DNA of 64,000 nucleotides from Celeribacter baekdonensis (GTDB taxonomy: Bacteria; Pseudomonadota; Alphaproteobacteria; Rhodobacterales; Rhodobacteraceae), in NCBI RefSeq assembly GCF_900102315.1, contig NZ_FNBL01000013.1, positions 1 through 64,000 of the forward strand. Reading direction: 5' to 3'. Positions within the stretch are counted from its first letter, which is position 1. Each line of letters begins with the position of its first letter. Both the position numbers and the translations under genes were made by a program. The notes beneath the pieces were generated by a model that was not told where the DNA came from, ran no database searches, and worked only from the letters and a program-made list of their open reading frames with translations. Shown one piece after another: positions 7,566-16,921 of this stretch.

Positions 7566-9530
7566 GTGACAACGACATGGGCCAAGCACCCCCCTCACGA
7601 CAGCCTGACGCAGGCCGCTCTTGACCATGTGTCAGAGGGTCTGGGCGTCTTTGATGCGCAATTGCGGTTGGTGTCGTGGAACAGAAAATTTCAGGACTTC
7701 ATTGGCTTGGGGGATGTCACACTTCAGGCGGGCACGCCGCACAAGGCTTTGTTCAACCATGCTCTCAGCCCACAGGACGCGCCCCTGAGTACGATTTTGG
7801 CCAGGGTGCGGACCAATATCGAAGCGGCGAGCAAAGGCGAAAGCCACTGTATCAATTGTGAATTGCCCGATGGTCGGGCCATCCGATTTAGCGCCGCTCC
7901 CTTGCTCGGCGGCGGGGTTGCGGCGGTCTATTCCAACATCACCGAGCAAAATCAGCGCGAAACCGATCTGGCCCGGCGCGTCCATGAACGCACCGCCGCG
8001 CTGCAACTGAGCGAAAATCGCCTCAACATCATTGCCAACGAAGTGTCCGCAGGAATTGCCCATGTCGATAAAAACATGCGGTTTTCCTATGTGAACACCC
8101 GGTTCGCGCGCGCCTATGGGTTGCGACCCGAGGATTTCATCGGCAAACTCTGTAGCGCCATTCTGGCACCCGACACCCTTGGCAAATCCAACCATTTCTT
8201 TGAACAAACGCGGCGCGGCGCGGCGGTGGATTTTGCCATGACCATCCGCCTGCCCGATGGCCGCGACAAAGAAATCAGGACGTTCCTGCGGCCCGAACAA
8301 CCGTCGCGCGGCGAGGTGATCGGTTTCTTCCTTTTGTCGATCGACGTGACCCGGCAAAAGGCCGCCAATGCCGCACTGTTGCAAAGCCAAAAGATGGACG
8401 CGCTCGGACGTCTCTCAAGCGGCATTTCGCATGATTTCAACAATTTGCTGACGGTCATCTTGGGCAATCTCACGCCCTTGGCGGATCGGTTGGATCAAAC
8501 AGAGCTGAACGAGGAATTTTTAGCCCCGGCCATCGCCGCCGCCCGGCGCGGCTCTGATCTGACGCGGCGTCTGTTGTCTTTGGCACGCAAACAGCCGATT
8601 GATCCACAGCCCGTCAGGACAGATGACATATTGGATGGGCTGGTCAAACTGTTGCGCCCCACCATTCCCGAAACCATTGACATTTCGGCCGAAAGCGCCA
8701 CGGATCTGCCTCTGGTCTTTGTGGATTTGGCACAGCTTGAAATGGCGCTGTTCAATCTTGCGGTGAACGCCCGTGACGCCATCGGGGACTGTGGCATGAT
8801 CGAACTGCGTCAGGACGTTGTGTTTTTATCTCCGATCGAGGCCGAGCCGGACCGACTGGCCAGCGGGTATTTTCTACGGCTTCAAGTGATTGATAATGGC
8901 GAAGGCATGACAGAGGACAGCCGCGAGCGAATTTTTGAGCCGTTTTACACGTCTAAGGATGACGGTGCCGGATACGGGCTTGGGCTGTCCATGGTCTATA
9001 TGTTTGTCAAACAATCCAATGGTGCCATTCGTGTCGAAAGCGAGCGCGGTCAGGGCAGCACCTTCACCATCCTTATCCCTGCAGTGGATGACACTGAACT
9101 GCCAGAGACTGACGCCAGCGAAAGTCCCGGAGCCCAGCTTTTGGCCGCACAAGAAAGGCCTGTGACCTTGCTGGTTGATGATGACGCGGATGTGCGGCGG
9201 GTTCTGCGTCGACAGCTTGTCGACGAAGGATATCCCGTGATCGAAGCCGCCAATGCCCGCGACGCACTGAATTTGCTGAAACACATTTCTGAAATTCGCC
9301 TGTTGATCAGCGACATTGCCATGCCGGGTGGCATCTCCGGTCTTGATCTGGCCTGCGAGGTCTTCAAAAACCACAGTCGCGTTGGCATTTTACTGATGAC
9401 CGGACAAGCCACGCCACCGGACCAAAGCTGTCTTGGCGTCAAACTGCCCATTTTGCGCAAACCCTTTGATCGCACGCTTTTGCAACAGTCGATCAAACAG
9501 GTGTTGAGCATCAAAGAGGGGGACACATGA
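7566..9530 (+). CDS. Hybrid sensor histidine kinase with two PAS-like regions and a C-terminal receiver
   Basis: A 654-residue soluble hybrid kinase. Residues about 12-130 form a PAS-like module (GLGVFDAQLRLVSWNRKF) and about 155-280 a second one. The H-box is RLSSGISHDFNNLLTVILGN (about 281-300). The ATPase domain has the N-box FNLAVNARDA, VIDNGEGM and GAGYGLGLSMVY. A receiver domain (about 533-650) begins VTLLVDDDADVRRVL, has its phospho-acceptor aspartate in LLISDIAMPG, and the conserved lysine in LRKPFD. No membrane segment is evident, so it probably senses a cytoplasmic signal. The start is GTG, preceded by GAGGTG. It overlaps the response regulator by 4 bp and diverges from the CoA-ligase/liv operon, its likely target. 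Confidence 0.9.
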   Translation: MTTTWAKHPPHDSLTQAALDHVSEGLGVFDAQLRLVSWNRKFQDFIGLGDVTLQAGTPHKALFNHALSPQDAPLSTILARVRTNIEAASKGESHCINCELPDGRAIRFSAAPLLGGGVAAVYSNITEQNQRETDLARRVHERTAALQLSENRLNIIANEVSAGIAHVDKNMRFSYVNTRFARAYGLRPEDFIGKLCSAILAPDTLGKSNHFFEQTRRGAAVDFAMTIRLPDGRDKEIRTFLRPEQPSRGEVIGFFLLSIDVTRQKAANAALLQSQKMDALGRLSSGISHDFNNLLTVILGNLTPLADRLDQTELNEEFLAPAIAAARRGSDLTRRLLSLARKQPIDPQPVRTDDILDGLVKLLRPTIPETIDISAESATDLPLVFVDLAQLEMALFNLAVNARDAIGDCGMIELRQDVVFLSPIEAEPDRLASGYFLRLQVIDNGEGMTEDSRERIFEPFYTSKDDGAGYGLGLSMVYMFVKQSNGAIRVESERGQGSTFTILIPAVDDTELPETDASESPGAQLLAAQERPVTLLVDDDADVRRVLRRQLVDEGYPVIEAANARDALNLLKHISEIRLLISDIAMPGGISGLDLACEVFKNHSRVGILLMTGQATPPDQSCLGVKLPILRKPFDRTLLQQSIKQVLSIKEGDT

Positions 9531-10261
9531 GCAAAACCGTCTATCTGCTCGAAGATGATCCGGGCGTTGCCGCCGTCATTGACCGGGTTTTGGTCAACAA
9601 TGGGTTCAACGTCGACTGGTTTCGCTCCCGCGTGGCCTTGCTTGGCGCGCTCAAACTGGCCCAGCCTGACGTCTTTCTGGTGGATTTGGGCCTGCCCGAC
9701 GCAGATGGGCTGACCCTGATCCGCGAAGACATCGGCCAAAGCGGCACGCCAATCATTATTGTCAGTGGCAGAGGCGATATCATGGACCGGATTGTCGGCC
9801 TCGAATTGGGGGCGGATGACTATATCGTCAAACCCTTCGAGCCGCGTGAACTTGTCGCCCGTGTGCGGGCCGTTCTTCGGCGCAGTCAAAGCCACGCACC
9901 CGCCCCCGAAGGCGCACAGGACATTGCCAAGTTCGCCGGATGGACGGCCTATTTTTCCTCCTCTCTTTTGGTCTCGGAGAGCGGGGGGGAAATTCATTTG
10001 AGCACGGCAGAAAACACATTGCTGCGCCTTTTTGTGCAAGCAACGGGTCGGATTTTAAGCCGGGAAGCGCTGTTGAATTTGACGGCAGGGGATCGTCTGG
10101 ACAACTTTGATCGCAGTGTCGACGTCCGGGTTTCCCGGTTGCGTCGCAAATTGAAACATGGCGACAATCCCCACGAAATCATCCGCACGATTTATGGGGC
10201 CGGATATGTGTTTGTCGCGCCTGTGGAATGGCCCACGACACTCACATTGGACGCACCTTAA
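9527..10261 (+). CDS. OmpR/PhoB-family response regulator
   Basis: DNA-binding response regulator of 244 residues. The N-terminal receiver has the acidic pair EDD at residues 9-11, the phospho-acceptor aspartate in VFLVDLGLPDADG, and the lysine in YIVKPFEPREL. The C-terminal winged helix ends with the typical RVSRLRRKLKHGDNP and IRTIYGAGYVF. Its ATG overlaps the stop of the hybrid kinase (ATGA), so the two are co-translated. It is the probable partner of that kinase and candidate regulator of the divergent acyl-CoA ligase/liv operon. Confidence 0.92.
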   Translation: MSKTVYLLEDDPGVAAVIDRVLVNNGFNVDWFRSRVALLGALKLAQPDVFLVDLGLPDADGLTLIREDIGQSGTPIIIVSGRGDIMDRIVGLELGADDYIVKPFEPRELVARVRAVLRRSQSHAPAPEGAQDIAKFAGWTAYFSSSLLVSESGGEIHLSTAENTLLRLFVQATGRILSREALLNLTAGDRLDNFDRSVDVRVSRLRRKLKHGDNPHEIIRTIYGAGYVFVAPVEWPTTLTLDAP

Positions 10262-10407
10262 CACCAACCAGAATGTGCCGGGCCGTTTCAACAGGCCATT
10301 TCAACAGGGCGCAGCCGATGCCCCTGTCCAAACTTTCACGAATAGCTCAGTCAAAATGACCTGCCCCGTCTCCGAAGCAGGCCAAGGATTTACATGTTCG
10401 GCGTCCT

Positions 10408-10839
10408 TCAACGGACAACGAAAACCGAACATTTGGAGTGCCGCACAACGCGGGCCGCATTCGGCCCCAAGAGGTAGTCTTTGAGATCCGGGCGATGCGC
10501 GCCAAGGACGATCAGGTCGGCACTGTCCTTTTTCGCCGTTTCAAGGATTTCATGGTAAGCCGTACCAACCGCCACCAGATGACGCACCTTCGCGTTGACC
10601 TCTGGGCCGAGCACCTCTTCCACCAGATCACGCAGGGTCTGTTTCACTTTGCCGCGCGCGTCTTTCGTGTGTTGTTCGTCGAAATATCCGCCGACCCAAC
10701 TCATGCCATAATCGGGCAGAACGGTGATCACATCAAGCTGCGCCCCTTCGGCGGCGGCCAGACGCGCGGCGGCTTGCAAGACTTTCACCTCATCTTTGAC
10801 GCGGTTCACATCAACGGCACAGAGAATGGTCTGGATCAT
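10408..10839 (-). CDS. Universal stress protein (UspA family)
   Basis: A 143-residue single-domain Usp protein. It begins MIQTILCAVDVNR and has the nucleotide-binding pattern GAHRPDLKDYLLGPNAARVV near residues 117-136, close to the ATP-binding G-2x-G-9x-G-(S/T/N) motif, then ends KCSVFVVR. Its start overlaps the stop of the TRAP permease by 4 bp, so it is translationally coupled to the transporter. In Halomonas elongata the Usp protein TeaD regulates the TRAP transporter TeaABC; a similar regulatory role is a reasonable inference here. Confidence 0.9.
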   Translation of the reverse strand: MIQTILCAVDVNRVKDEVKVLQAAARLAAAEGAQLDVITVLPDYGMSWVGGYFDEQHTKDARGKVKQTLRDLVEEVLGPEVNAKVRHLVAVGTAYHEILETAKKDSADLIVLGAHRPDLKDYLLGPNAARVVRHSKCSVFVVR

Positions 10840-13451
10840 GCGGGTTCTCCTTCGAATTCGCGTTTGGAGGCCGCCCGGCGTCGTTGCAGAACGGTCACGA
10901 GGCCCAAGAGAATGAGCGCTGGAATGAACATCAACTCTTTGGGGAGCTGCTTGGCGGGTGCCTGAACATTCGTGATCTGCACCGGCTCATCCCCATAGAA
11001 ATCAAAGCTCGACAGTTGTTCGGCCAGAGGCGTCCCAAACATTGGCTCGTCCATGATCATGCGCTCCCCATCAACCGTGAAGATCAGCCCGAGCGCCGCA
11101 AGACGCGCGTCGCCGCCGTCGACATCCGGTACAGTGAGGGCAAGGTGCGTTTCCTTTTCCTCAAGCGTATCGAAATCCGGTCCCTTCACCACGATACGCA
11201 TCTGTGATCCGGCGGGGGCCTCTTCGAGCGCCTGTGCCACGACCGTGGGGGCGGTCTCATGGAACGGCGGTTGGAGCATGTCCATGAAGAAGCCCGGACG
11301 GAACAGGGCAAAAGCCACAAGCAAAAGAGCCGCCGTTTCCCAGATCCGCGACTTGGTGATGTAAAACCCCATCGTCGCGGCCGTGAACACCAAAATGCCA
11401 ATGGTCGCGATGATAAAGACGACGATGCCCTGGACCAGGGTCACATCAATCAACAGAAGATCGGTGTTGAAGATGAACACAAACGGCAGAGCGACCGTCC
11501 GCAGGCTGTAGAAAAAGGCAGTGAACCCCGTGCGGATCGCATCCCCGCCTGACACGGCGGCGGCGGCAAAACTCGCAAGCCCCACAGGGGGCGTCACATC
11601 CGCCATGATCCCGAAGTAGAACACAAACAGGTGCACGGCGATCAGCGGGACGATCAGCCCCGATTGCGCGCCAAGTTCGACAACCACGGACACCATGAGC
11701 GAGGAGACCACGATATAGTTCGCCGTGGTCGGCAAACCCATCCCAAGGATCAGCGACAGGATCGCCACGAACAGCAGCATGAGGATCAGATTGCCGCCCG
11801 AAAGGAATTCGACGAAATCCGCCATCACCTGACCGATGCCCGTCAAAGAGACGGTGCCAACAATGATGCCAGCGGTCGCGGTCGCAAGGCCAATCCCGAT
11901 CATGTTGCGGGCCCCGTTGATCATGCCATCGACCAGATCGACCACACCTTCTTTCATCCGGGACACAGCATCGTTTTCACCACGGAACATCGCTTTGAGC
12001 GGCTTTTGTGTCAGCAGGATGAAGAACAAAAGGAAGGTCGCCCAAAATGCCGACAGACCCGGAGATTTGCGTTCGATCATCAGGAAATAGACCAAAACGA
12101 CGATCGGCAACAAATAATAAAGACCCGCCTTCCACAGCTTTGCCACATCAGGAAGTTCCATCACTTCGGCATTGGGGTCGTCGATCTCAAGCTCGTCGGT
12201 ATTGGCCGCAAGTTTGACGAGGCCAATATAAACCAGAGCGATCAGCACAGCGAGCAGCCAGCCGCTGCCCTCGGGCACCATGGAGGTGATCAGGCGCACG
12301 GGAAATTGCGTGGCATAGCACAGCCCGCCAAAGCCCGCGAAAAACAGGAACATCCCCATGACCGTGCGCCACAGTGATACGACCTTGTTGCCGATGGTCG
12401 GCATGTTGTTTTTCACCGCTTCGAGGTGAACGATGTAAACCAGCGCGATGTAGGAGATGATCGCGGGAAGAAAGGCGTGTTTGATGACCTCGAAATAGGA
12501 AATGCCGACATATTCCACCATGAGAAAGGCCGCGGCCCCCATCACCGGTGGCATGATTTGACCGTTGACGGAGGAAGCGACCTCGACGGAGCCAGCCTTT
12601 TCTGCGGAGAAGCCCACGCGTTTCATCAACGGGATGGTGAATGTGCCGGTCGTGACCACATTGGCGATGGAGGAGCCTGAAATCAGCCCCGTTGCGGCGG
12701 AGCCAACCACGGCCGCTTTCGCCGGACCACCGCGCAGGTGTCCAAGAGCCCCAAAGGCCATTTTGATGAAATAATTCCCGGCACCGGCCTTATCGAGCAG
12801 GGCACCGAACAGGACAAAGAGGAACACGAACTGGGTCGAGACGTTGAGCGCGATACCGAACACGCCTTCGGTCGTGATCCACATATGCGACATCGCTTTG
12901 CGCAGCGACGCGCCCGCCCAGCGGATCTGATCCGGGACAACTTCTGAGGCGCCGAAAAAGACATAGGCCAAGAAAACAATGGCGAGGATCACCATCACCG
13001 GCCCGAGCGTGCGATACGCCGCGATGAACAGAAAGGTGAGGCCCGCAAGGGCGAAATAGGAGTCGCTCGCGTCCGCAAGCCCGCCATTTCCGACGATCTT
13101 CGCGTAGAAGAAATAGCCATACATGGCGAGAAATGCCCCACCGAGCCCCAAAATCCAGTCATACCACGGCACAGAGGTTTTCGATGCCGATTTGAACAGG
13201 GGATAGGACATGGCAGAGAGGAAGATCGCAAAGGCAAGGTGAATTTGCCGCGCGTTGTTGATCATGTCACCGGGCAGGACCTTGAGCCCGATCGGAGAGG
13301 CCAGAAGCACCTGGAAAACCGACCACAACAACGCCACTGTCGCGATCGCCTTGCCCAATGTTCCCGCAACATTGCGGGCACCGCTGTCGGAGGCCGCAAC
13401 CAGTTCCTGAAGCTCGTCTTCGTTCAATGCACGTTTTTCAGTGTCTGTCAT
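10836..13451 (-). CDS. TRAP transporter fused permease (4TM-12TM), TAXI-associated
   Basis: An 871-residue inner-membrane protein in which the small DctQ-like and large DctM-like subunits are fused, as is usual for TAXI-type TRAP systems. After a hydrophilic N-terminus it has many hydrophobic segments. DctM-like motifs include GSAATGLISGSSIANVVTTG, PPVMGAAAFLMVEY and GMGLPTTANYIV. The C-terminal 150 residues form a soluble tail followed by a last membrane helix (LMFIPALILLGLVTVL). It follows its binding protein and overlaps the usp gene, forming a taxi-TRAP-usp operon that imports an unidentified organic acid using a sodium gradient. Confidence 0.92.
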   Translation of the reverse strand: MTDTEKRALNEDELQELVAASDSGARNVAGTLGKAIATVALLWSVFQVLLASPIGLKVLPGDMINNARQIHLAFAIFLSAMSYPLFKSASKTSVPWYDWILGLGGAFLAMYGYFFYAKIVGNGGLADASDSYFALAGLTFLFIAAYRTLGPVMVILAIVFLAYVFFGASEVVPDQIRWAGASLRKAMSHMWITTEGVFGIALNVSTQFVFLFVLFGALLDKAGAGNYFIKMAFGALGHLRGGPAKAAVVGSAATGLISGSSIANVVTTGTFTIPLMKRVGFSAEKAGSVEVASSVNGQIMPPVMGAAAFLMVEYVGISYFEVIKHAFLPAIISYIALVYIVHLEAVKNNMPTIGNKVVSLWRTVMGMFLFFAGFGGLCYATQFPVRLITSMVPEGSGWLLAVLIALVYIGLVKLAANTDELEIDDPNAEVMELPDVAKLWKAGLYYLLPIVVLVYFLMIERKSPGLSAFWATFLLFFILLTQKPLKAMFRGENDAVSRMKEGVVDLVDGMINGARNMIGIGLATATAGIIVGTVSLTGIGQVMADFVEFLSGGNLILMLLFVAILSLILGMGLPTTANYIVVSSLMVSVVVELGAQSGLIVPLIAVHLFVFYFGIMADVTPPVGLASFAAAAVSGGDAIRTGFTAFFYSLRTVALPFVFIFNTDLLLIDVTLVQGIVVFIIATIGILVFTAATMGFYITKSRIWETAALLLVAFALFRPGFFMDMLQPPFHETAPTVVAQALEEAPAGSQMRIVVKGPDFDTLEEKETHLALTVPDVDGGDARLAALGLIFTVDGERMIMDEPMFGTPLAEQLSSFDFYGDEPVQITNVQAPAKQLPKELMFIPALILLGLVTVLQRRRAASKREFEGEPA

Positions 13452-13531
13452 TCTTTATACCCCACCGTCCCTGTTGTGTTTTTATGGGAAAAGGGCGGCA
13501 CTGATGCGCCGCCCCTGAGATGTTTGGCCGA

Positions 13532-14497
13532 TTATTCCATCCAGCCTTGTTCTTTGTAATATTTGGCTGCGCCCGGATGCAGCGGGGCGGAGAGACCGTC
13601 TTTGATCATCTCCTCCGGCTTCAGGTTGGCGAAGGCCGGGTGCAGACCCTTGAAGTCTTCGAAATTGTCGAAAACGGCAGAAACCACAGCATAGACCGCA
13701 TCCTCGGAGACATCCGCAGAGGTCACGATGGTCGCGCCAACACCAAAGGTCTGCACGTCTTCATCGTTGCCGCGATACATGCCGCCCGGCATGGTCGCCA
13801 CGCGATAGTAAGGGTTGTCGGCAACCAATTCGTCGATGGCTGGCCCTGCCACTTCGACGAGGACGGAGTCGCAGGCGGTGGTGGCTTCCTGAATGGAACC
13901 CGACGGGTGACCCACAGTATAGACCATAGCGTCGATCTGGTTGTCGCACAGCGCGGCCGATTGTTCCGAAGGTTTGAGCTCGGTCGCGAGGGCGAAATCA
14001 TCCGAGGTCCAGCCAAGCTTTTCCATCACCACTTCCATGGTGGCGCGCTGACCAGAGCCTGGGTTGCCGATGTTCATGCGTTTGCCTTTGAGATCCTCAA
14101 AGGTTTTCACCCCCGCATCGGCACGTGCCACAACGGTAAAGGGTTCCGGGTGTACGGAGAACACCGAGCGCAGACCTTCGAATGGGTCGCCCTCGAATTG
14201 CACGACACCGTTATAGGCGTTGTATTGAATGTCGGATTGGGCGACACCGAATTCCAGCTCGCCTTCCTTGATTGTGTTGACGTTGTAAACCGACCCGCCT
14301 GTGGATTCGACCGAGCAACGTACACCGGTTTCCTTGCGGTTTTTATTGACCAGACGACAGATTGCGCCGCCCGTCGGATAATACACGCCCGTCACACCAC
14401 CGGTGCCGATGGTGACGAACTCTTCAGCCATCGCAGAGCCTGCGATCATGGCGGAGGCCGCGGCAGCGGCAAGGCCAAGTTTCAGGTGTTTGGTCAT
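13532..14497 (-). CDS. TAXI-family TRAP transporter solute-binding protein
   Basis: Periplasmic receptor of the TRAP transporter encoded just downstream. The 321-residue protein has a Sec signal peptide (residues 1-25, ending GSAMAEE) and the TAXI hallmark [25 protein letters not shown] immediately after it. The start is the ATG at 14497, preceded by AAGGGAGA; the open frame extends 17 codons upstream without an equivalent signal. An 80-bp gap separates it from the fused permease. The ligand is unknown. Confidence 0.93.
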   Translation of the reverse strand: MTKHLKLGLAAAAASAMIAGSAMAEEFVTIGTGGVTGVYYPTGGAICRLVNKNRKETGVRCSVESTGGSVYNVNTIKEGELEFGVAQSDIQYNAYNGVVQFEGDPFEGLRSVFSVHPEPFTVVARADAGVKTFEDLKGKRMNIGNPGSGQRATMEVVMEKLGWTSDDFALATELKPSEQSAALCDNQIDAMVYTVGHPSGSIQEATTACDSVLVEVAGPAIDELVADNPYYRVATMPGGMYRGNDEDVQTFGVGATIVTSADVSEDAVYAVVSAVFDNFEDFKGLHPAFANLKPEEMIKDGLSAPLHPGAAKYYKEQGWME

Positions 14498-14544
14498 AGG
14501 TGTCTCCCTTAGTGATTTTCCGGTCATCCCGAGGCACTCACACC

Positions 14545-15492
14545 TCACAGATCGACCACTTCTCCAAGCGCCCGATTGTGGCGCTCGATCTCTGATATGC
14601 GTTCCACGACATCCGGCTCGGCTTTTTGCGCGAGCATCGCCATAATGACTTCAAGGAAAAAAACCGTGGTCGTGTAAGTGTTAAAAAAGTTCGGAGTTTC
14701 CCCTGTTATAATGAAAGACGTGTTGGCATGGCGCAAAGCGGGGCACGCATAGCTGTCCGTGATCACGGCCACATACACACCTTGGCGGCGGGCGATCTCG
14801 GCGGCATTGACCGACACGCGTGCGGATGGCGACATGGTGATCACGATCATCGCATCTTTTTGGTTCATATCACTGAGCGCCGAGCCATAAGAAGACCCCA
14901 TGCGCCCGGCGAGTCGCCACTTCCCTCCCAGGAAATTTGCCATGTAACCCGCGTATTCGGCAATCCCCGTTGACCCCAAAGCCCCCACAATAAGCACGCG
15001 GCGCGCGTGGTGTAGCACATCAATCAGCTTTGCAAGCTCAACCTGATCGAGCCCGCGCACAAGGTCTTCGAGATTGCTTTGGGTCATCTCAAGCGAGCGC
15101 ATAAGCAGGTCCTCGACCTCGCCTTTGGGCGCTTCTCTGAGGTCCTTGGCGCGGGTCGCAAAGCTCGACACTTTAAGCGACAATTGTGCGCGCACCGCCT
15201 CGCGCAGAGTTTCAAATGTTTCAAACCCCAAGGCGCGCGCCAGACGACTAAAGGTCGCCGGAGCGATTCGCGTCTCTTGTGCGACTGATCTCAGGGAGCG
15301 TGTGACCACATCAAGCGGGTGTTCGACAAGATAATCCCCGGCCTCACGCAAACGCGGGCTCAGTTCGGCGTAATGTTCCGCCAATCTTTGCTGATAACTT
15401 GCCGACACCGCGTTCCCCAAGGCCACAAAAAGACTTTCAGAGACTGTTTCAATTGTTTCAACTCTTGTCAATGTTTGGCTTATGCGTTTCAA
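14545..15492 (-). CDS. RpiR/MurR-family transcriptional regulator with SIS domain
   Basis: A 315-residue regulator with an N-terminal HTH_6 domain (residues about 40-115, with [25 protein letters not shown]) and a C-terminal SIS sugar-phosphate-binding-like domain ([20 protein letters not shown] and [20 protein letters not shown]-like stretches). It lies directly upstream of the TAXI-TRAP operon on the same strand and diverges from the aminotransferase gene, so it may control either. The frame opens with TTG at 15492 and there is no early ATG, so the exact start is uncertain. Confidence 0.88.
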   Translation of the reverse strand: MKRISQTLTRVETIETVSESLFVALGNAVSASYQQRLAEHYAELSPRLREAGDYLVEHPLDVVTRSLRSVAQETRIAPATFSRLARALGFETFETLREAVRAQLSLKVSSFATRAKDLREAPKGEVEDLLMRSLEMTQSNLEDLVRGLDQVELAKLIDVLHHARRVLIVGALGSTGIAEYAGYMANFLGGKWRLAGRMGSSYGSALSDMNQKDAMIVITMSPSARVSVNAAEIARRQGVYVAVITDSYACPALRHANTSFIITGETPNFFNTYTTTVFFLEVIMAMLAQKAEPDVVERISEIERHNRALGEVVDL

Positions 15493-15558
15493 ATTTATAA
15501 AGGACCCTTTTCAGCCTGGCCTCTTTTCGCCGCCTCTTTTCGCCCTCGGAGCACGTAA

Positions 15559-16881
15559 ATGACGCATGTTTTCTATCGCAATTCCCGCAGCACCCCGCCG
15601 AAAGCCGCACGCGGCGATGGGGCCTATATTTATGACGACACCGGCAAGCAATATCTTGATGGCTCCGGCGGCGCGGCGGTGTCCTGTCTTGGGCATTCCG
15701 ATCCAGATGTGATTGCAGCGGTTCAGACACAGGTCGCTTCCCTCGACTTTGCACATACCGGGTTCTTCACCTCTGAACCGGCTGAAGCCTTGGCGGAGCG
15801 CCTGATCGCTCATGCGCCCAAAGGCCTCGATAAGGTCTATTTCGTCTCTGGTGGCTCGGAAGCGGTGGAAACCGCGCTCAAAATGGCGCGGCAGTATTGT
15901 GTCGAGATCGGTGAGCCACAGCGGACCCGTTTTATCTCTCGCCGTCAAAGCTATCACGGCAACACCTTGGGCGCGTTGGCGGTGGGCGGCAATGTCTGGC
16001 GCAAGGCGCAATTTGCCCCGCTTTTGGCCGAGACCTCCCATATTGCGCCCTGTTACGCGTATCGCGGCCAAGAAGAGGGCGAGAGCTTAGAGGCCTATGG
16101 TCAGCGTGTCGCAAATGAGTTGGAGGCGGAGCTTTTGCGGGTGGGACCAGAGACGGTCATCGCCTTTGTTGCGGAACCCGTTGTGGGGGCGACGCTCGGC
16201 GCTGTGCCCGCCGTGCCCGGATATTTTAAGCGCATTCGCGAGATTTGCGACCGCTATGGCGTGTTGTTGATCCTCGATGAGGTGATGTGCGGTATGGGGC
16301 GCACAGGCACGCTTTTTGCCTGTGACCAGGACGGGGTTGCCCCCGACATCCTCACCATCGCCAAGGGGCTTGGCGCCGGGTATCAGCCGATCGGAGCGAC
16401 GCTTTGTTCGGCGCAGATACACGAAGCCTTTGTACAAGGATCGGGATTTTTCCAACATGGGCACACCTATATCGGCCATCCGGTGGCCTGTGCGGCGGGC
16501 CATGCGGTGGTGACAAAACTGACCGAGGGAGGCATGGTCGCACGCGCGGCTCAGATGGGCGAAAAGCTCGACAGCGCCCTGCGCGATGCGTTCGGCAATC
16601 ACCCGCATATCGGTGATATACGCGGGCGCGGGATGTTCCGTGGGCTGGAACTCGTCGAGGATCGCGCCAGCAAAGCCCCCTTTGACCCCGCACGAGGGAT
16701 CAACAAGCGGGTGAAAGCCGCCGCTTTCGAGGCGGGGCTGATCTGTTACCCGATGGGCGGCACTGTGGATGGGCAGCGGGGCGATCATGTGCTTCTGGCC
16801 CCGCCGTTCATCCTGACCGAGGATCAGATTGGCGAGTTGATCGAGAAACTGGGCATCGCATTCGACGCGGCACTGGCATGA
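15559..16881 (+). CDS. Class III (omega) aminotransferase, PLP-dependent
   Basis: A 440-residue fold-type I PLP enzyme of the BioA/omega-transaminase group that moves an amino group between an amine or amino acid and a keto acid. Visible signatures are the N-terminal DGSGGAAVSCLGHSDPDV, the cofactor-phosphate region FVSGGSEAVETALKMAR, the ILDEVMCGMGRTG motif holding the PLP-contacting aspartate, and the Schiff-base lysine in ILTIAKGLGAGYQPIGA. The start ATG at 15559 follows GGAG. It is divergent from the RpiR regulator and convergent with a dctPQM TRAP operon; the substrate could be an amine supplied by one of these importers, but this is inference. Confidence 0.88.
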   Translation: MTHVFYRNSRSTPPKAARGDGAYIYDDTGKQYLDGSGGAAVSCLGHSDPDVIAAVQTQVASLDFAHTGFFTSEPAEALAERLIAHAPKGLDKVYFVSGGSEAVETALKMARQYCVEIGEPQRTRFISRRQSYHGNTLGALAVGGNVWRKAQFAPLLAETSHIAPCYAYRGQEEGESLEAYGQRVANELEAELLRVGPETVIAFVAEPVVGATLGAVPAVPGYFKRIREICDRYGVLLILDEVMCGMGRTGTLFACDQDGVAPDILTIAKGLGAGYQPIGATLCSAQIHEAFVQGSGFFQHGHTYIGHPVACAAGHAVVTKLTEGGMVARAAQMGEKLDSALRDAFGNHPHIGDIRGRGMFRGLELVEDRASKAPFDPARGINKRVKAAAFEAGLICYPMGGTVDGQRGDHVLLAPPFILTEDQIGELIEKLGIAFDAALA

Positions 16882-16921
16882 GTGCGCAGTCCCGCCTCTA
16901 TGCCCACGCCTCTGTCAGGCG

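Noticed and set aside
13520-14512. Plus-strand open frame opposite the TAXI receptor gene
   Set aside because: It mirrors the receptor gene codon for codon, lacks a ribosome-binding site and resembles no protein family.
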